From positions 49,169-113,168 of the forward strand of contig DAONJL010000001.1 of the NCBI GenBank assembly GCA_035405645.1: 64,000 nt of DNA, written 5' to 3'. The translations under genes and the position numbers were made by a program. Positions 27,324-36,109 of the stretch are shown one piece after another (positions within the stretch are counted from its first letter, which is position 1; each line of letters begins with the position of its first letter). Under the pieces are notes generated by a model, which saw only the letters and a list, made by a program, of their open reading frames with translations, did no database searches and was not told the DNA's origin. This DNA is from DAONJL01 sp035405645 [NCBI: bacterium]. Its GTDB lineage: Bacteria; JAGOBX01; DAONJL01.

Positions 27324-28658
27324 TTATTGTAATTCAATTAAGCCAAAAAATAAAGCAATTTCTGTTTTTTCTTCTTGCTTCTTTATTTTAATTAATGGAT
27401 TAACATTAAACATTACAAAATTTTCTTGCTTGTTTTTTTGAAATTCTATGAATGACCATAAAATATTTAAAATAAATTCATTACTATTTTTTTCTATCCT
27501 TATAAAATTCCATAAATTTGAATATTTCTTTTCTACTGTATTACCTTTTAAAAATATTTCTAATGATGGAATTGATAATTTCATCAGTCCATTATTTTTA
27601 TTTACTTTAAATAATGGGAAAAATTGAAAAACTGATTGCTTATCTTCTTTTTCATATTTTTTATAGTATTTGATAAATGGTAAAAAATAATTATCTTTAT
27701 AATATCCATCATTCTTTTCCTGATAATGAAAATGACCAATCGGGAATAAATAATAACCTGATTTTACTTTATTTGTTTTATCTTCCTTTTCTCCATAAAT
27801 AAATGAATAATAAGTCTTACTATAATTATAGCTCCGCTCTTTTATGATAAATGGCAAAATACTAAAATTATTTTTAAAATCATTTTCTTTATATCTAATT
27901 ATTGGATATAGATAAGACTTATATCTTGCACCTGGATAATTCTCTATTCCATAAATTGGAAAATAAATTTTACTTGTATATTTTTGATTGTTTATATAAT
28001 TGTTTCTTTCCTGATAAAATGGATACATAACAAATTTTTTCTCATATTTTCCTTTTCTTTCTATCTCACCATAAAATGGGAAAAATTTTTTTATATGTAA
28101 ATTTTCATTATCAGCAAAAGCAATAAATGGATAAAAATAATTTTTTATTATGTCATCTTTATATTTCGTTTTTAAATACAATGGAAATAAAAAAAAATTT
28201 ATTTCTTCTTTTCCTAATTTACCTTTCATATTTCCAGCAATTGGAAAAAAGGCAAAATAATTTCCTTCTTTTTTATCATAACCATAAAAAATAGATGGTA
28301 AAAGAAATAAATCTACATCATTAAATTCAGTATCATTATTATGTTTTACTGCTGTATATGAATAAATAGGAAATATAAAAAATGATTTTGATATATCAGA
28401 TTTTTTTTGCTGAATAAATGGATATAAATATGCTTTTGTTTCTTTATTTTTACTGGTATCTCGATAACTTTTATAAAATAAAAAATCAATCTCTTCTGTC
28501 GTATCACTAATATTTTTATTATATATTGGTCCTAATATTTGCTCTCTATATTCTGTCTTTTCTTTTATTATTCTGTAAATAAAACCATAATTTATTTCAT
28601 CACTAAATAAATTTGTAATTAAAAATAAGTATATTATTATTTTAATGATTTGCTTCAT
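27324..28658 (-). CDS. Uncharacterised exported repeat protein inserted in the mla operon
   Basis: About 444 residues; I do not recognise the family. The frame is open from 28694, but the ATG at 28658 begins a clear signal sequence (MKQIIKIIIYLFLITNLFS). The rest is built from repeated aromatic-rich strands around FPF, YPF, FPI and FPL cores (for example KKFFPFYGEIERKG, VMYPFYQE, YFPIYGIEN, YLYPIIRYKE), roughly every 25-35 residues. This is the look of beta strands in a barrel or a long beta sheet. It overlaps the mlaF stop by 17 bp and precedes mlaE by 5 bp, so it is co-translated with the lipid transporter. An outer-membrane or periplasmic partner role is inferred. Confidence 0.7.
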   Translation of the reverse strand: MKQIIKIIIYLFLITNLFSDEINYGFIYRIIKEKTEYREQILGPIYNKNISDTTEEIDFLFYKSYRDTSKNKETKAYLYPFIQQKKSDISKSFFIFPIYSYTAVKHNNDTEFNDVDLFLLPSIFYGYDKKEGNYFAFFPIAGNMKGKLGKEEINFFLFPLYLKTKYKDDIIKNYFYPFIAFADNENLHIKKFFPFYGEIERKGKYEKKFVMYPFYQERNNYINNQKYTSKIYFPIYGIENYPGARYKSYLYPIIRYKENDFKNNFSILPFIIKERSYNYSKTYYSFIYGEKEDKTNKVKSGYYLFPIGHFHYQEKNDGYYKDNYFLPFIKYYKKYEKEDKQSVFQFFPLFKVNKNNGLMKLSIPSLEIFLKGNTVEKKYSNLWNFIRIEKNSNEFILNILWSFIEFQKNKQENFVMFNVNPLIKIKKQEEKTEIALFFGLIELQ

Positions 28659-29418
28659 AATCAACAAAATCAAAAATTCTTTTGAAATCAACAAATTTTT
28701 TTAAAAACTCATTTTTTTGATGAACTTTATTAAATTCTGACTTTGTCCCAAAAAATTCTACTTTACCTGCATTTAATATTAATAATTTATCTGCTAATAA
28801 AAAAGCACTTGAAATATCGTGTGTAATTACTATGAAAGTTATTTTTAAAAATTTTTTTAATTCTAATAAAAGTGTGTTTATTTCATAAGTTGTAATTGGG
28901 TCAAGCCCACTATGTGGTTCATCAAAATATAATATCTTTGGGTCCATTATTAATGCTCTTGCAAGTGCTGCTCTTTTTTTCATTCCTCCGGATAATTCAT
29001 AAGGATAAAGTTCATTTACATCATTTAAGCCAACCCACGATAATTTCATTTTTATTATTACTTCGATTATTTCACGCGCAAGATTTGTTTTTTCTATTAA
29101 TGGTAATGCAAGATTTTCATATATTGTTAATGAATTTAGTAATGTAGCGTTTTGAAATAATACTCCTATATTTTTGTAATAATATCTTAATTCTTCTCTA
29201 TCATCACAATCAGTTAATACAAAATCATTTATTACTATTTTTCCTGTCTCTGGTTTTACTAAACCAAGTAAATTTTTTAATAGCGTTGTTTTACCTGAAC
29301 CACTTTGCCCTAAAATAACAAGTATCTCATTTTCTAATATTTCAAAATTTATATTATCTAATATTTGCTTCTCTTTATATCGAAAATTTAATTTTTCTAC
29401 TGTTATTATTTTTTTCAT
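28642..29418 (-). CDS. mlaF: MlaF-like ABC ATPase
   Basis: 258 residues. Walker A GQSGSGKTT, the ABC signature LSGGMKKRAALARAL, and Walker B ILYFDEPHSGLDP with an H-loop ITHDIS are all intact. It drives phospholipid transport with MlaE and MlaD. It starts 3 bp after the STAS-domain gene and overlaps the next gene. The order mlaB-like, mlaF, repeat protein, mlaE, mlaD differs from the E. coli order mlaFEDCB, and no mlaC or mlaA-like gene is seen. Confidence 0.93.
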   Translation of the reverse strand: MKKIITVEKLNFRYKEKQILDNINFEILENEILVILGQSGSGKTTLLKNLLGLVKPETGKIVINDFVLTDCDDREELRYYYKNIGVLFQNATLLNSLTIYENLALPLIEKTNLAREIIEVIIKMKLSWVGLNDVNELYPYELSGGMKKRAALARALIMDPKILYFDEPHSGLDPITTYEINTLLLELKKFLKITFIVITHDISSAFLLADKLLILNAGKVEFFGTKSEFNKVHQKNEFLKKFVDFKRIFDFVDYEANH

Positions 29419-29421
29419 TTT

Positions 29422-29721
29422 TTATGAAATTACTAATTTTGGAATTTGCCATAATGTAAGTATATATTTTATCTCATCATTCAAACATTTTATTATTATT
29501 GATTTGAAATAGTTTTGAATAACTGATAGACAGGCAAGTAAACTTGTATCTGCTTTTTGACACTTTGTAAAATCTATTATTAAATTATAATTATTATTAT
29601 AATGCTTCTTTATTTCTTCATAAAATTCATTCGCATTTTCAAATAATACATTATCATTTAAAAAAACAAAAACATTGTTGTCTTGCTTTTTAATTTCTAA
29701 ATTGAATTTTTTCTTTTTCAT
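29422..29721 (-). CDS. mlaB: STAS-domain protein, MlaB-like
   Basis: 99 residues with a single STAS-type fold: NVFVFLNDNVLFENANEFYEEI, then LIIDFTKCQKADTSLLACLSVIQNYF. MlaB proteins bind MlaF and stabilise the complex. The place directly before mlaF (3 bp) supports this role over an anti-sigma antagonist. The Shine-Dalgarno is weak. Confidence 0.78.
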   Translation of the reverse strand: MKKKKFNLEIKKQDNNVFVFLNDNVLFENANEFYEEIKKHYNNNYNLIIDFTKCQKADTSLLACLSVIQNYFKSIIIKCLNDEIKYILTLWQIPKLVIS

Positions 29722-29723
29722 TA

Positions 29724-30014
29724 TTAATATTTTTTACCGTGTTTGTATGGTCTTAATTTATTCTTTTCATATTTTTTTAATATTTCTTTTTCTAAATCAA
29801 TTTTTAGATAACCACAATAATCAAATATTCTGATTACTGTATCAGCAATTTCTTCTTTGAAATTTTCAAAATCATTATTTCTATCTGCTTCCAGTGCTTC
29901 GCCTAATTCACTTACTATTAACATTAAAATTGTGCCTGTTTCTCTTTCTTTTTCCCAGAATCCTTTTTCTTTTGCTACTTTATGGCATAGTTCTACCATC
30001 TCATTTATTTCCAT
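29724..30014 (-). CDS. MazG-like nucleotide pyrophosphohydrolase
   Basis: 96 residues. Metal-binding acidic pattern of the all-alpha NTP pyrophosphatases: SELGEALEADR in helix 1 and EEIADTVIRIFDY in helix 2. Such enzymes hydrolyse (d)NTPs or modified nucleotides to monophosphates. It lies downstream of dgt, another dNTP-removing enzyme, and directly before the mla genes. GAAGGT precedes the ATG. Confidence 0.82.
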   Translation of the reverse strand: MEINEMVELCHKVAKEKGFWEKERETGTILMLIVSELGEALEADRNNDFENFKEEIADTVIRIFDYCGYLKIDLEKEILKKYEKNKLRPYKHGKKY

Positions 30015-30050
30015 ATTTTTTTACCTTCTTTATAAAATTATTTTTATTTT

Positions 30051-30773
30051 TTATAACTTTACTATAAATGGTCTGCCTAATATTTCTTCGTATAATCGTT
30101 CAAATGCTTTATTTTTATTAAATTTCTCTATTCCTCTCAATACATATTTTATTTCATCATCAGAAACATTATCAAGTTGATATGAATGTGCACGCATCCA
30201 TTCTTTTGTTTTTTCTGTTATTTTTGCATCAAGTTTTACTGCATATTTTATACAGCGTAAAATAACTCGCCATGCTATTGGTTCATTACCTTTATGCGGT
30301 ATTACTTCTATAATATTATCTTCAATTGCCTGTAATCCACCGATTGGATCAACTATTCTACCATTAAAAAATTCATAAGCAACTGCATTTGCTGTTATAT
30401 CAAATTTCTTTAATGCATTTTCTACTGTTGGTTCTTCGCCTTCTTCAAGCATTGAATCTTCTACTCGCCAGATATCAAAAGCAAAATCAATTCCTGCTGG
30501 TGAAAATTTTATGCTTCCTAACATACTTTTTCTTACTATTCCTTTATCTTTTAAAATATTATATATGTATTGTGTATTTCCATATTCAACTAATACATCC
30601 ATATCTTTAATTTTTGATTGTCTGCCTTTAATTGTATCACGCAATATTCCACCAACTACATAAAACTTATATTCTGACGGTAGTTGTTTAAATATTTCTT
30701 TAATTGCTACATAGCCTGGTATGCTATGTAATGTCTCACGCACTTTTTTCGATAATTCCTGTAAATCAATCAT
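30051..30773 (-). CDS. Short tRNA nucleotidyltransferase / poly(A) polymerase-family protein
   Basis: 240 residues. The nucleotidyltransferase head is visible: YVVGGILRDTI and IKDMDVLVEYG (the two metal-binding aspartates in DMD), then a FDITANAVAYE segment and RNA-binding domain parts (GNEPIAWRVILRCIKYAVKL). It is much shorter than full CCA-adding enzymes or poly(A) polymerases, lacking an HD domain and most of the body and tail, so its exact reaction is uncertain. A strong ribosome binding site AAAGGAGG precedes the ATG, 15 bp after dgt. Confidence 0.78.
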   Translation of the reverse strand: MIDLQELSKKVRETLHSIPGYVAIKEIFKQLPSEYKFYVVGGILRDTIKGRQSKIKDMDVLVEYGNTQYIYNILKDKGIVRKSMLGSIKFSPAGIDFAFDIWRVEDSMLEEGEEPTVENALKKFDITANAVAYEFFNGRIVDPIGGLQAIEDNIIEVIPHKGNEPIAWRVILRCIKYAVKLDAKITEKTKEWMRAHSYQLDNVSDDEIKYVLRGIEKFNKNKAFERLYEEILGRPFIVKL

Positions 30774-30788
30774 ATCTATACCTCCTTT

Positions 30789-31892
30789 TTAAAAATAAAA
30801 ATGAATCGCTTTCGGAAATGTTATAAAATGAACACATTTATGTGCAAAATTATCACTCATTCCTGCTATGTAATCTATTACTATTCTTTTATTACTTGCT
30901 TTTTCTTTTATGTAAAATTTATGTATTTTTTCAAGGTATTTTCCAAAATAAATATTTGCACTATTTTCATCCATTAAATATTTCTTTATTTCAAATTTAT
31001 TCTTATCAAACAATTCTATATAATGCTCAAATAATAGTTTTATATTTCGCTGACAGAATTTTATGTAGTTCTGAATTATTTTATGTGCATAAATATATTT
31101 GTAATTAAAATCTTTTAATTGAACCATTAATTCATAATACTTATCAGAAAAGCCTATTTTTCCTGTTTTTCGTGATGTTAGTATTATATCATCTACAAGT
31201 TTTGATATTATTTCGCCATTTGTCGAACCTAATCCTTTTTTTATTTTTTCTGGTATATCACTCTTTTTTATTAATCTTGCTGCAAGTGCATCTTCTATAT
31301 CTCTTCCTAAATATGCTATTTTATCTGACATTCGAACTACACAACCTTCATTAGTTAATGGTAATGTATTTCTTTTTGTTAATTTTTCTAAATCTTTATA
31401 TTCCTTTGCTGGCTCTAAATATTGCTCAAATGATTCTCCACAATGTGATACTATGCCATCACGCACTGCATAAGTTAAATTCAATCCTTCGCCATCTTTT
31501 GCTAATTTATCTACTACTCTTAAACTATGAATTTCATGCATAAATCCGCCTTCATCTAATATTAAGTTATTTAATGCACTTTCACCTGCATGCCCAAATG
31601 GCGAATGCCCTAAATCATGTCCTAATGCTATTGCTTCTGCTAACTCTACATTTAGATTTAATCCTTTACATATTGATGCTGCTATTGTTGATACATGTAA
31701 TACATGTTCTAATCGCACACAAATATGGTCACTTTCTGGTTCAAAAAAAACCTGTGTTTTATGCCGTAATCTGCGAAATGCCATTGAATGGATTATTATT
31801 GTCTGGTCTCGAAAAAATTCATCACGAACATCTTTTTTTTTTCGCTTTTTCCTGAATGTGTATATTTCTTCACTTAATGGATTTTGAAACAT
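30789..31892 (-). CDS. dgt: Deoxyguanosinetriphosphate triphosphohydrolase-like (dGTPase, HD family)
   Basis: 367 residues. It removes triphosphate from dGTP or other dNTPs. HD-domain metal ligands are visible: RLEHVLHVSTIA and GHDLGHSPFGHAGE. The N terminus AFRRLRHKTQVFF is typical of the type 2 subfamily. The ATG at 31892 follows GGAGG. A promoter-like site (31943-31971) overlaps the end of the rluA-like gene, so dgt probably starts a new transcript of about 12 kb. Confidence 0.92.
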   Translation of the reverse strand: MFQNPLSEEIYTFRKKRKKKDVRDEFFRDQTIIIHSMAFRRLRHKTQVFFEPESDHICVRLEHVLHVSTIAASICKGLNLNVELAEAIALGHDLGHSPFGHAGESALNNLILDEGGFMHEIHSLRVVDKLAKDGEGLNLTYAVRDGIVSHCGESFEQYLEPAKEYKDLEKLTKRNTLPLTNEGCVVRMSDKIAYLGRDIEDALAARLIKKSDIPEKIKKGLGSTNGEIISKLVDDIILTSRKTGKIGFSDKYYELMVQLKDFNYKYIYAHKIIQNYIKFCQRNIKLLFEHYIELFDKNKFEIKKYLMDENSANIYFGKYLEKIHKFYIKEKASNKRIVIDYIAGMSDNFAHKCVHFITFPKAIHFYF

Positions 31893-31942
31893 TTATTCTT
31901 TTTCCTCCATTATTTATTTCTTGCTTTTTTCTCTTTTTATTT

Positions 31943-31971
31943 TTTATATTATATATTTTTTTTTCAGTCAA
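31943..31971 (-). promoter_or_regulatory. Putative sigma70-type promoter of the dgt-mla-rph gene series
   Basis: Minus strand TTGACT (31966-31971) and TATAAA (31943-31948) with 17 bp between them. The -35 box overlaps the stop region of the rluA-like gene. Confidence 0.5.
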
Positions 31972-32606
31972 TAATTTTTATTACAAAAAATTGACCACGG
32001 ATATTTCGCTGGTAATTCTATTTCTAAACTAATTTTTTCTTTTTTCACAGGATGATAAAAAACTACTTTCTTTGCTAATAATGCTATTGATTTATCTGCT
32101 AATGGTTTTGTTGCGCCAAAGCGCAAATCACCTGCTATTGGATGTTTTATTTCACTAAAAAATCTTCGTATTTGGTGTTTCTTCCCTGTTATTAAATTTA
32201 TTTCAACTAATGAATAATTTTTCTTTTCTTCTATCACTTTGTATTCGAGTTTTTCTTCATATTTTTTCGAACCATTTTTGATTTCTTTATCTACATATCC
32301 ACTTTTTTTTATTAATCTTCCTTCTATTATTGCATTGTATATTTTTATTATTTTCTTTTCCCGAAATTGTGATGATAATCGTGCTGCGGCTTTTGATGTC
32401 CGCGCTAATATTATTATCCCTCCGGCTGGTCTATCAAGTCTATGAACTGGCGCTAAAAATACATTACCTTTTTTATTATATTTCTTCTTTATATATTCTT
32501 TATAATAATCTAATAATGTCTTATCGCCTGTTTTATCTGCCTGAACTAATATATTAAATTCTTTGTTCACTACTAATAAATGATTATCTTCGTATAATAT
32601 TTTCAT
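31968..32606 (-). CDS. RluA-family pseudouridine synthase without S4 domain
   Basis: 212 residues consisting of only the catalytic domain. The active aspartate is D58 in PVHRLDRPAGG, followed by LITGKKHQIRRFF. It modifies an unknown uridine in rRNA or tRNA. Its ATG overlaps the stop of the preceding kinase-like gene (ATGA), so it is co-translated with it. Confidence 0.88.
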   Translation of the reverse strand: MKILYEDNHLLVVNKEFNILVQADKTGDKTLLDYYKEYIKKKYNKKGNVFLAPVHRLDRPAGGIIILARTSKAAARLSSQFREKKIIKIYNAIIEGRLIKKSGYVDKEIKNGSKKYEEKLEYKVIEEKKNYSLVEINLITGKKHQIRRFFSEIKHPIAGDLRFGATKPLADKSIALLAKKVVFYHPVKKEKISLEIELPAKYPWSIFCNKNY

Positions 32607-34543
32607 ATATTTATTAATGGCAATGTAATTATCATTGTATTTCCTATATTTTTCAAACTCTCTATTGTTATTTTGCCATTATGTTTCTCTATCAGCATTT
32701 TGGAAATTAAATAATCTATTTTTACATCATCTTTCTTTAATACATTATCTATTTTTAATATATTATTTATTTCTTCTTCACTTAAACTTTTACCCTCATC
32801 AATTATTTTTATTTCTATATTATTTTTCTTTTTGTTCTTCTCTATATAATTTACTATTTTACTATGTATTATTACATTTTTATTTGTTGCTGTCTCTTTT
32901 ATCGCGCGTCGTAAAAATGTTAATATCGCAAATCTTATTTCATATTCTATTCCCTGTATATATCCATCTTTTATGTAATTATATCTTTCAAATTTTATAT
33001 TTTTATTTTCTATTTCTCTTTGCACATTTTCATTTATTTCTTCTAATAATTTTACTATATTGAATAATTTCTTTTGCTTTTCTTTTTCATTATTTATTAT
33101 TGAATATTTTTTTTCTGCTATTTCTATATAATCAAATATGTTCTTTAATTCTGCATATATCAAACCATCTTCTTTTATTCTTGTATTTTCTATTATTCTT
33201 TTTATTTTTAAATATGCTTTGTATATCTCATCTATAAAATAAAACTTTATTATATTCTCATTCAATATCTTTTTTAAATCATTTATCTGATTATTCATTG
33301 AATTTAATTCTTCTAAATTTGTAAAAGAAATTATTATTTTATCGCCTCCTATTGAATCATTTAATATATTTTTGTATATTAAAATTGGTTTTCTTTTCTT
33401 CAATCGCGTTATTACTTCGGTTTTTAATTCTATTATTTTCTCTTCAAAATTTAATATTTTTTTTACAACTTCTTCTGCAAAATAATCTGTAATTTTCATT
33501 TCACCTGAATATTCTATTTCTAATTCTTTCTGGCATTTTTCATTTAAAAAAATTATTTCATATTTCTTATTTAATACTATGATTGGTATTTGCAATTTCT
33601 TTAAAACTACATAGATTAATTCTAAACTTTTTTTCTTCTCTTCTTGTATGTTTATTAATTTTATTAATACTTCAATGAAATGCTTTATTATTTTGCTTAA
33701 TTCCAATTCTTCATTTGTAAAATACTTTTTTTCTTTTAAAAAAATAAGTAGATATTCTTTCTTATTTTCAAAAGTAAAATCTATCTTTAACATTGATTTA
33801 TATTTCTGGAATATTGATATTTTATACTTCTCATAAGGTTCATTGACTATTGTAGTTATTATGCTATTTAACAATGGAAATTCCTGATAATTTTTTATTT
33901 TCACTCCATCTTCTATTATTACGCCATAATTATTTTTTATCTTCAAAAGAAATAAGCCACTATCTGCTCTGTATATTTTTTTTAATAAAATATATAATTC
34001 ATTTATATTATTTGTATTTATATTTTCTATTGAAAATGAATTTGAAAAATTTAAAAATCTTTTATAACATCGTAATTCAATTTTTTTATTCTCATCAAAA
34101 ATTAAACTAATAACAAGCGATATAATAAAAAAGGAAATATATTTTAAAAGATTATTTTCAATAATCGTATGAAATTGTGGCGAACCAATATAATTAAAAT
34201 GGTCAAGAAAAAATAAGATAAAAACAACTATTGCCCCACCTTTTACACCATAACTTAATGCTGCTGATATTACTGGTATAATTATTAAAAAAAATAATTC
34301 ACCTGAATATCTTATTGAAAAATGTGTTAAAAAAATATAACACAATAAAATGAATAATGATAAATTTTTTGATTGAATTTTTAATTTCAGGATTGGTTCA
34401 AATAAAAAAATTAATAATTCAAAAATCAGGCAAATGAAAAATAATTTATTTAATAAAATATTATCCAATTTAAAAGAAAAAAAATAAAGAAGAATGAAAA
34501 GTGCAATAAAAAGAAAATAAATAATGTTGGAAAATAATTTCAT
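32603..34543 (-). CDS. Membrane sensor kinase-like protein with degenerate catalytic motifs
   Basis: 646 residues. Several N-terminal membrane helices (to about 150), a GAF-like region (about 160-300), a PAS-like domain (about 310-425), a helical linker and a C-terminal HATPase-like domain (IKIIDEGKSLSEEEI, HNGKITIESL). The phosphoacceptor helix lacks an obvious histidine. The N box reads FAILTFLRRAIKETA, where active kinases have an asparagine-rich motif (NLxxNA). It may be a signalling pseudokinase or a very divergent kinase. It overlaps the stop of the PhnD-like gene (TAATG), so the two are probably one sensing unit. Confidence 0.75.
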   Translation of the reverse strand: MKLFSNIIYFLFIALFILLYFFSFKLDNILLNKLFFICLIFELLIFLFEPILKLKIQSKNLSLFILLCYIFLTHFSIRYSGELFFLIIIPVISAALSYGVKGGAIVVFILFFLDHFNYIGSPQFHTIIENNLLKYISFFIISLVISLIFDENKKIELRCYKRFLNFSNSFSIENINTNNINELYILLKKIYRADSGLFLLKIKNNYGVIIEDGVKIKNYQEFPLLNSIITTIVNEPYEKYKISIFQKYKSMLKIDFTFENKKEYLLIFLKEKKYFTNEELELSKIIKHFIEVLIKLINIQEEKKKSLELIYVVLKKLQIPIIVLNKKYEIIFLNEKCQKELEIEYSGEMKITDYFAEEVVKKILNFEEKIIELKTEVITRLKKRKPILIYKNILNDSIGGDKIIISFTNLEELNSMNNQINDLKKILNENIIKFYFIDEIYKAYLKIKRIIENTRIKEDGLIYAELKNIFDYIEIAEKKYSIINNEKEKQKKLFNIVKLLEEINENVQREIENKNIKFERYNYIKDGYIQGIEYEIRFAILTFLRRAIKETATNKNVIIHSKIVNYIEKNKKKNNIEIKIIDEGKSLSEEEINNILKIDNVLKKDDVKIDYLISKMLIEKHNGKITIESLKNIGNTMIITLPLINI

Positions 34544-35460
34544 TATTTATTTTTTAGAAATTCTCTTATTACATTATAATCTTCATCTTTTGCTTCATCA
34601 TAGCCACTTATTTCACCTGTTAATGATTCAAATATTCTGTTTTTATCAGGATAATTATTTAATTCAAGAAAAGCATTTTTTACTTCTTGTAAGAATTGTT
34701 CATCTTTTAATAATAATGGACCTGCTACAATTGGGTCATTTGAAATTGGTGGCGTAGTTGATATTATTACTAAATCATTTATCTGTTCTGGATTATTCTT
34801 TAATGTTGAAGTTCTCGCATCAAAATAACATGCTCCTGCATCGTATTTCTTTTTTAATACATTTAATACGACATTATCATGTCCTTTTAAAAAAGATACA
34901 GTAAAATCAACATCTTTTTTTAAGCCTGCTTTTTCTAATACATATAAAGGAAATATATATCCTGATGTTGATTCTGGATCTACAAATGCTATTTTCTTAC
35001 CTTTTAATTCTTCTACTTTTTTTATTTTACTATCTTTATGAACTATTATCATTCCTTCATAAGTTGATTTACCTCTACGAATTGGTTTTACTAATGGCTT
35101 GCATTGAAATTTTGCGCTTGCGTGAACATAAGCGACAGGTCCTAAAATTGCAATGTGATATTTATCTTTTAAATTATCTGATACTTTTTCATAATCACTT
35201 GCAAATTTTATCTGGACATCTGCTTTTAGTTTTTCTTCTAAATATTTTCTTAATGGCGTCATTTGCTTTAATACATTTTCTACATTATCTGCTGGAACTC
35301 TACCAAATATTAATTTTTTTTGTGGTTCTTTTTTTGTTATTTCTTCTTCACTAACTGCCTGTTCTACTGATTTTTCTGACTTTTTTGAACAATTAGTTAA
35401 AATCAAAAATGAAAAAAATAAAATAAATATTAATATAAAATTTATATATATCTTATTCAC
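34543..35460 (-). CDS. PhnD/phosphonate-type substrate-binding lipoprotein
   Basis: 305 residues. The frame is open to 35538, but the GTG at 35460 follows AAGGGGTGA, lies after a near-consensus promoter and begins a lipoprotein signal with a cysteine at LILTNC. The fold is PhnD-like (periplasmic binding type 2): LIFGRVPADN, YHIAILGPVAYVHA, GKKIAFVDPESTSGYIFPLYV, and AGACYFDARTS. Relatives bind phosphonates, phosphite or other small anions. No permease is adjacent. A membrane kinase-like gene follows by one-base overlap, so the protein may be a sensor component rather than a transporter; that is inference. Confidence 0.85.
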   Translation of the reverse strand: MNKIYINFILIFILFFSFLILTNCSKKSEKSVEQAVSEEEITKKEPQKKLIFGRVPADNVENVLKQMTPLRKYLEEKLKADVQIKFASDYEKVSDNLKDKYHIAILGPVAYVHASAKFQCKPLVKPIRRGKSTYEGMIIVHKDSKIKKVEELKGKKIAFVDPESTSGYIFPLYVLEKAGLKKDVDFTVSFLKGHDNVVLNVLKKKYDAGACYFDARTSTLKNNPEQINDLVIISTTPPISNDPIVAGPLLLKDEQFLQEVKNAFLELNNYPDKNRIFESLTGEISGYDEAKDEDYNVIREFLKNK

Positions 35461-35491
35461 ATTATCACCCCTTTTTAAAAAAATTTTTTTT

Positions 35492-35520
35492 ATTTTATAA
35501 CTTTTAATTTTTTCTGTCAA
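35492..35520 (-). promoter_or_regulatory. Putative sigma70-type promoter of the PhnD-like gene
   Basis: Minus strand TTGACA (35515-35520), 17 bp, TAAAAT (35492-35497): close to consensus. Predicted start is near 35485, about 25 bases upstream of the GTG at 35460. Confidence 0.65.
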
Positions 35521-35587
35521 TGAAAATAAATTTATCAAGCAAAAATATTATCTTATTCTTAAATTTATTCTATCACTTAATTAAAAA

Positions 35588-36109
35588 TTATTTATTTTTT
35601 CTCTTCAAAGAATAAATTAATAAAATAACTATTCCAACAGAAATAGCAGAATCAGCAATATTAAATGCTGGCCAGCGACTAAGATGATAAAATGGTAAAT
35701 TTATATCAGGTATATCAATATCAATAAAATCAACAACAGCACCCCAAATAAATCTGTCAAGAATATTGCCACACGCACCTGCAATAATTAATGTAAATGC
35801 TAATAATGTTAAAAAATTTTTTTCTTCATATTTTATAAAATAGACTAAAATTATTATTAAAATTATTGGCGTGCTATATAAAAAAAATTTGCCATATTCA
35901 TTAAACATACCAAATACAATTCCATTATTTTCAATATATGTAATTCTAATAAATTCAAAAAATATATTTTTACTTTCACCTAATTCAAAATTTTTCTTTA
36001 TTAAAAATTTTGTATATCTATCAGATAATAAAATAAATATGAATAGTATGATAAAAAATACGATTCTGGATTTTTTGATTTTCAACATATTTTGAATAAA
36101 ATTAATCAA
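35588..36109 (-). CDS. lspA: Lipoprotein signal peptidase (signal peptidase II)
   Basis: 173 residues with four membrane helices. It cleaves prolipoprotein signals before the lipidated cysteine. Catalytic aspartates D118 (GNILDRF) and D153 (FNIADSAI) are present, as are NNGIVFGMF and VVDFIDI. The gene overlaps the end of the GGDEF-like gene by 8 bp. The start could also be the internal Met at residue 8. Its presence fits the lipoproteins seen nearby (34543 and 43955). Confidence 0.94.
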   Translation of the reverse strand: MINFIQNMLKIKKSRIVFFIILFIFILLSDRYTKFLIKKNFELGESKNIFFEFIRITYIENNGIVFGMFNEYGKFFLYSTPIILIIILVYFIKYEEKNFLTLLAFTLIIAGACGNILDRFIWGAVVDFIDIDIPDINLPFYHLSRWPAFNIADSAISVGIVILLIYSLKRKNK

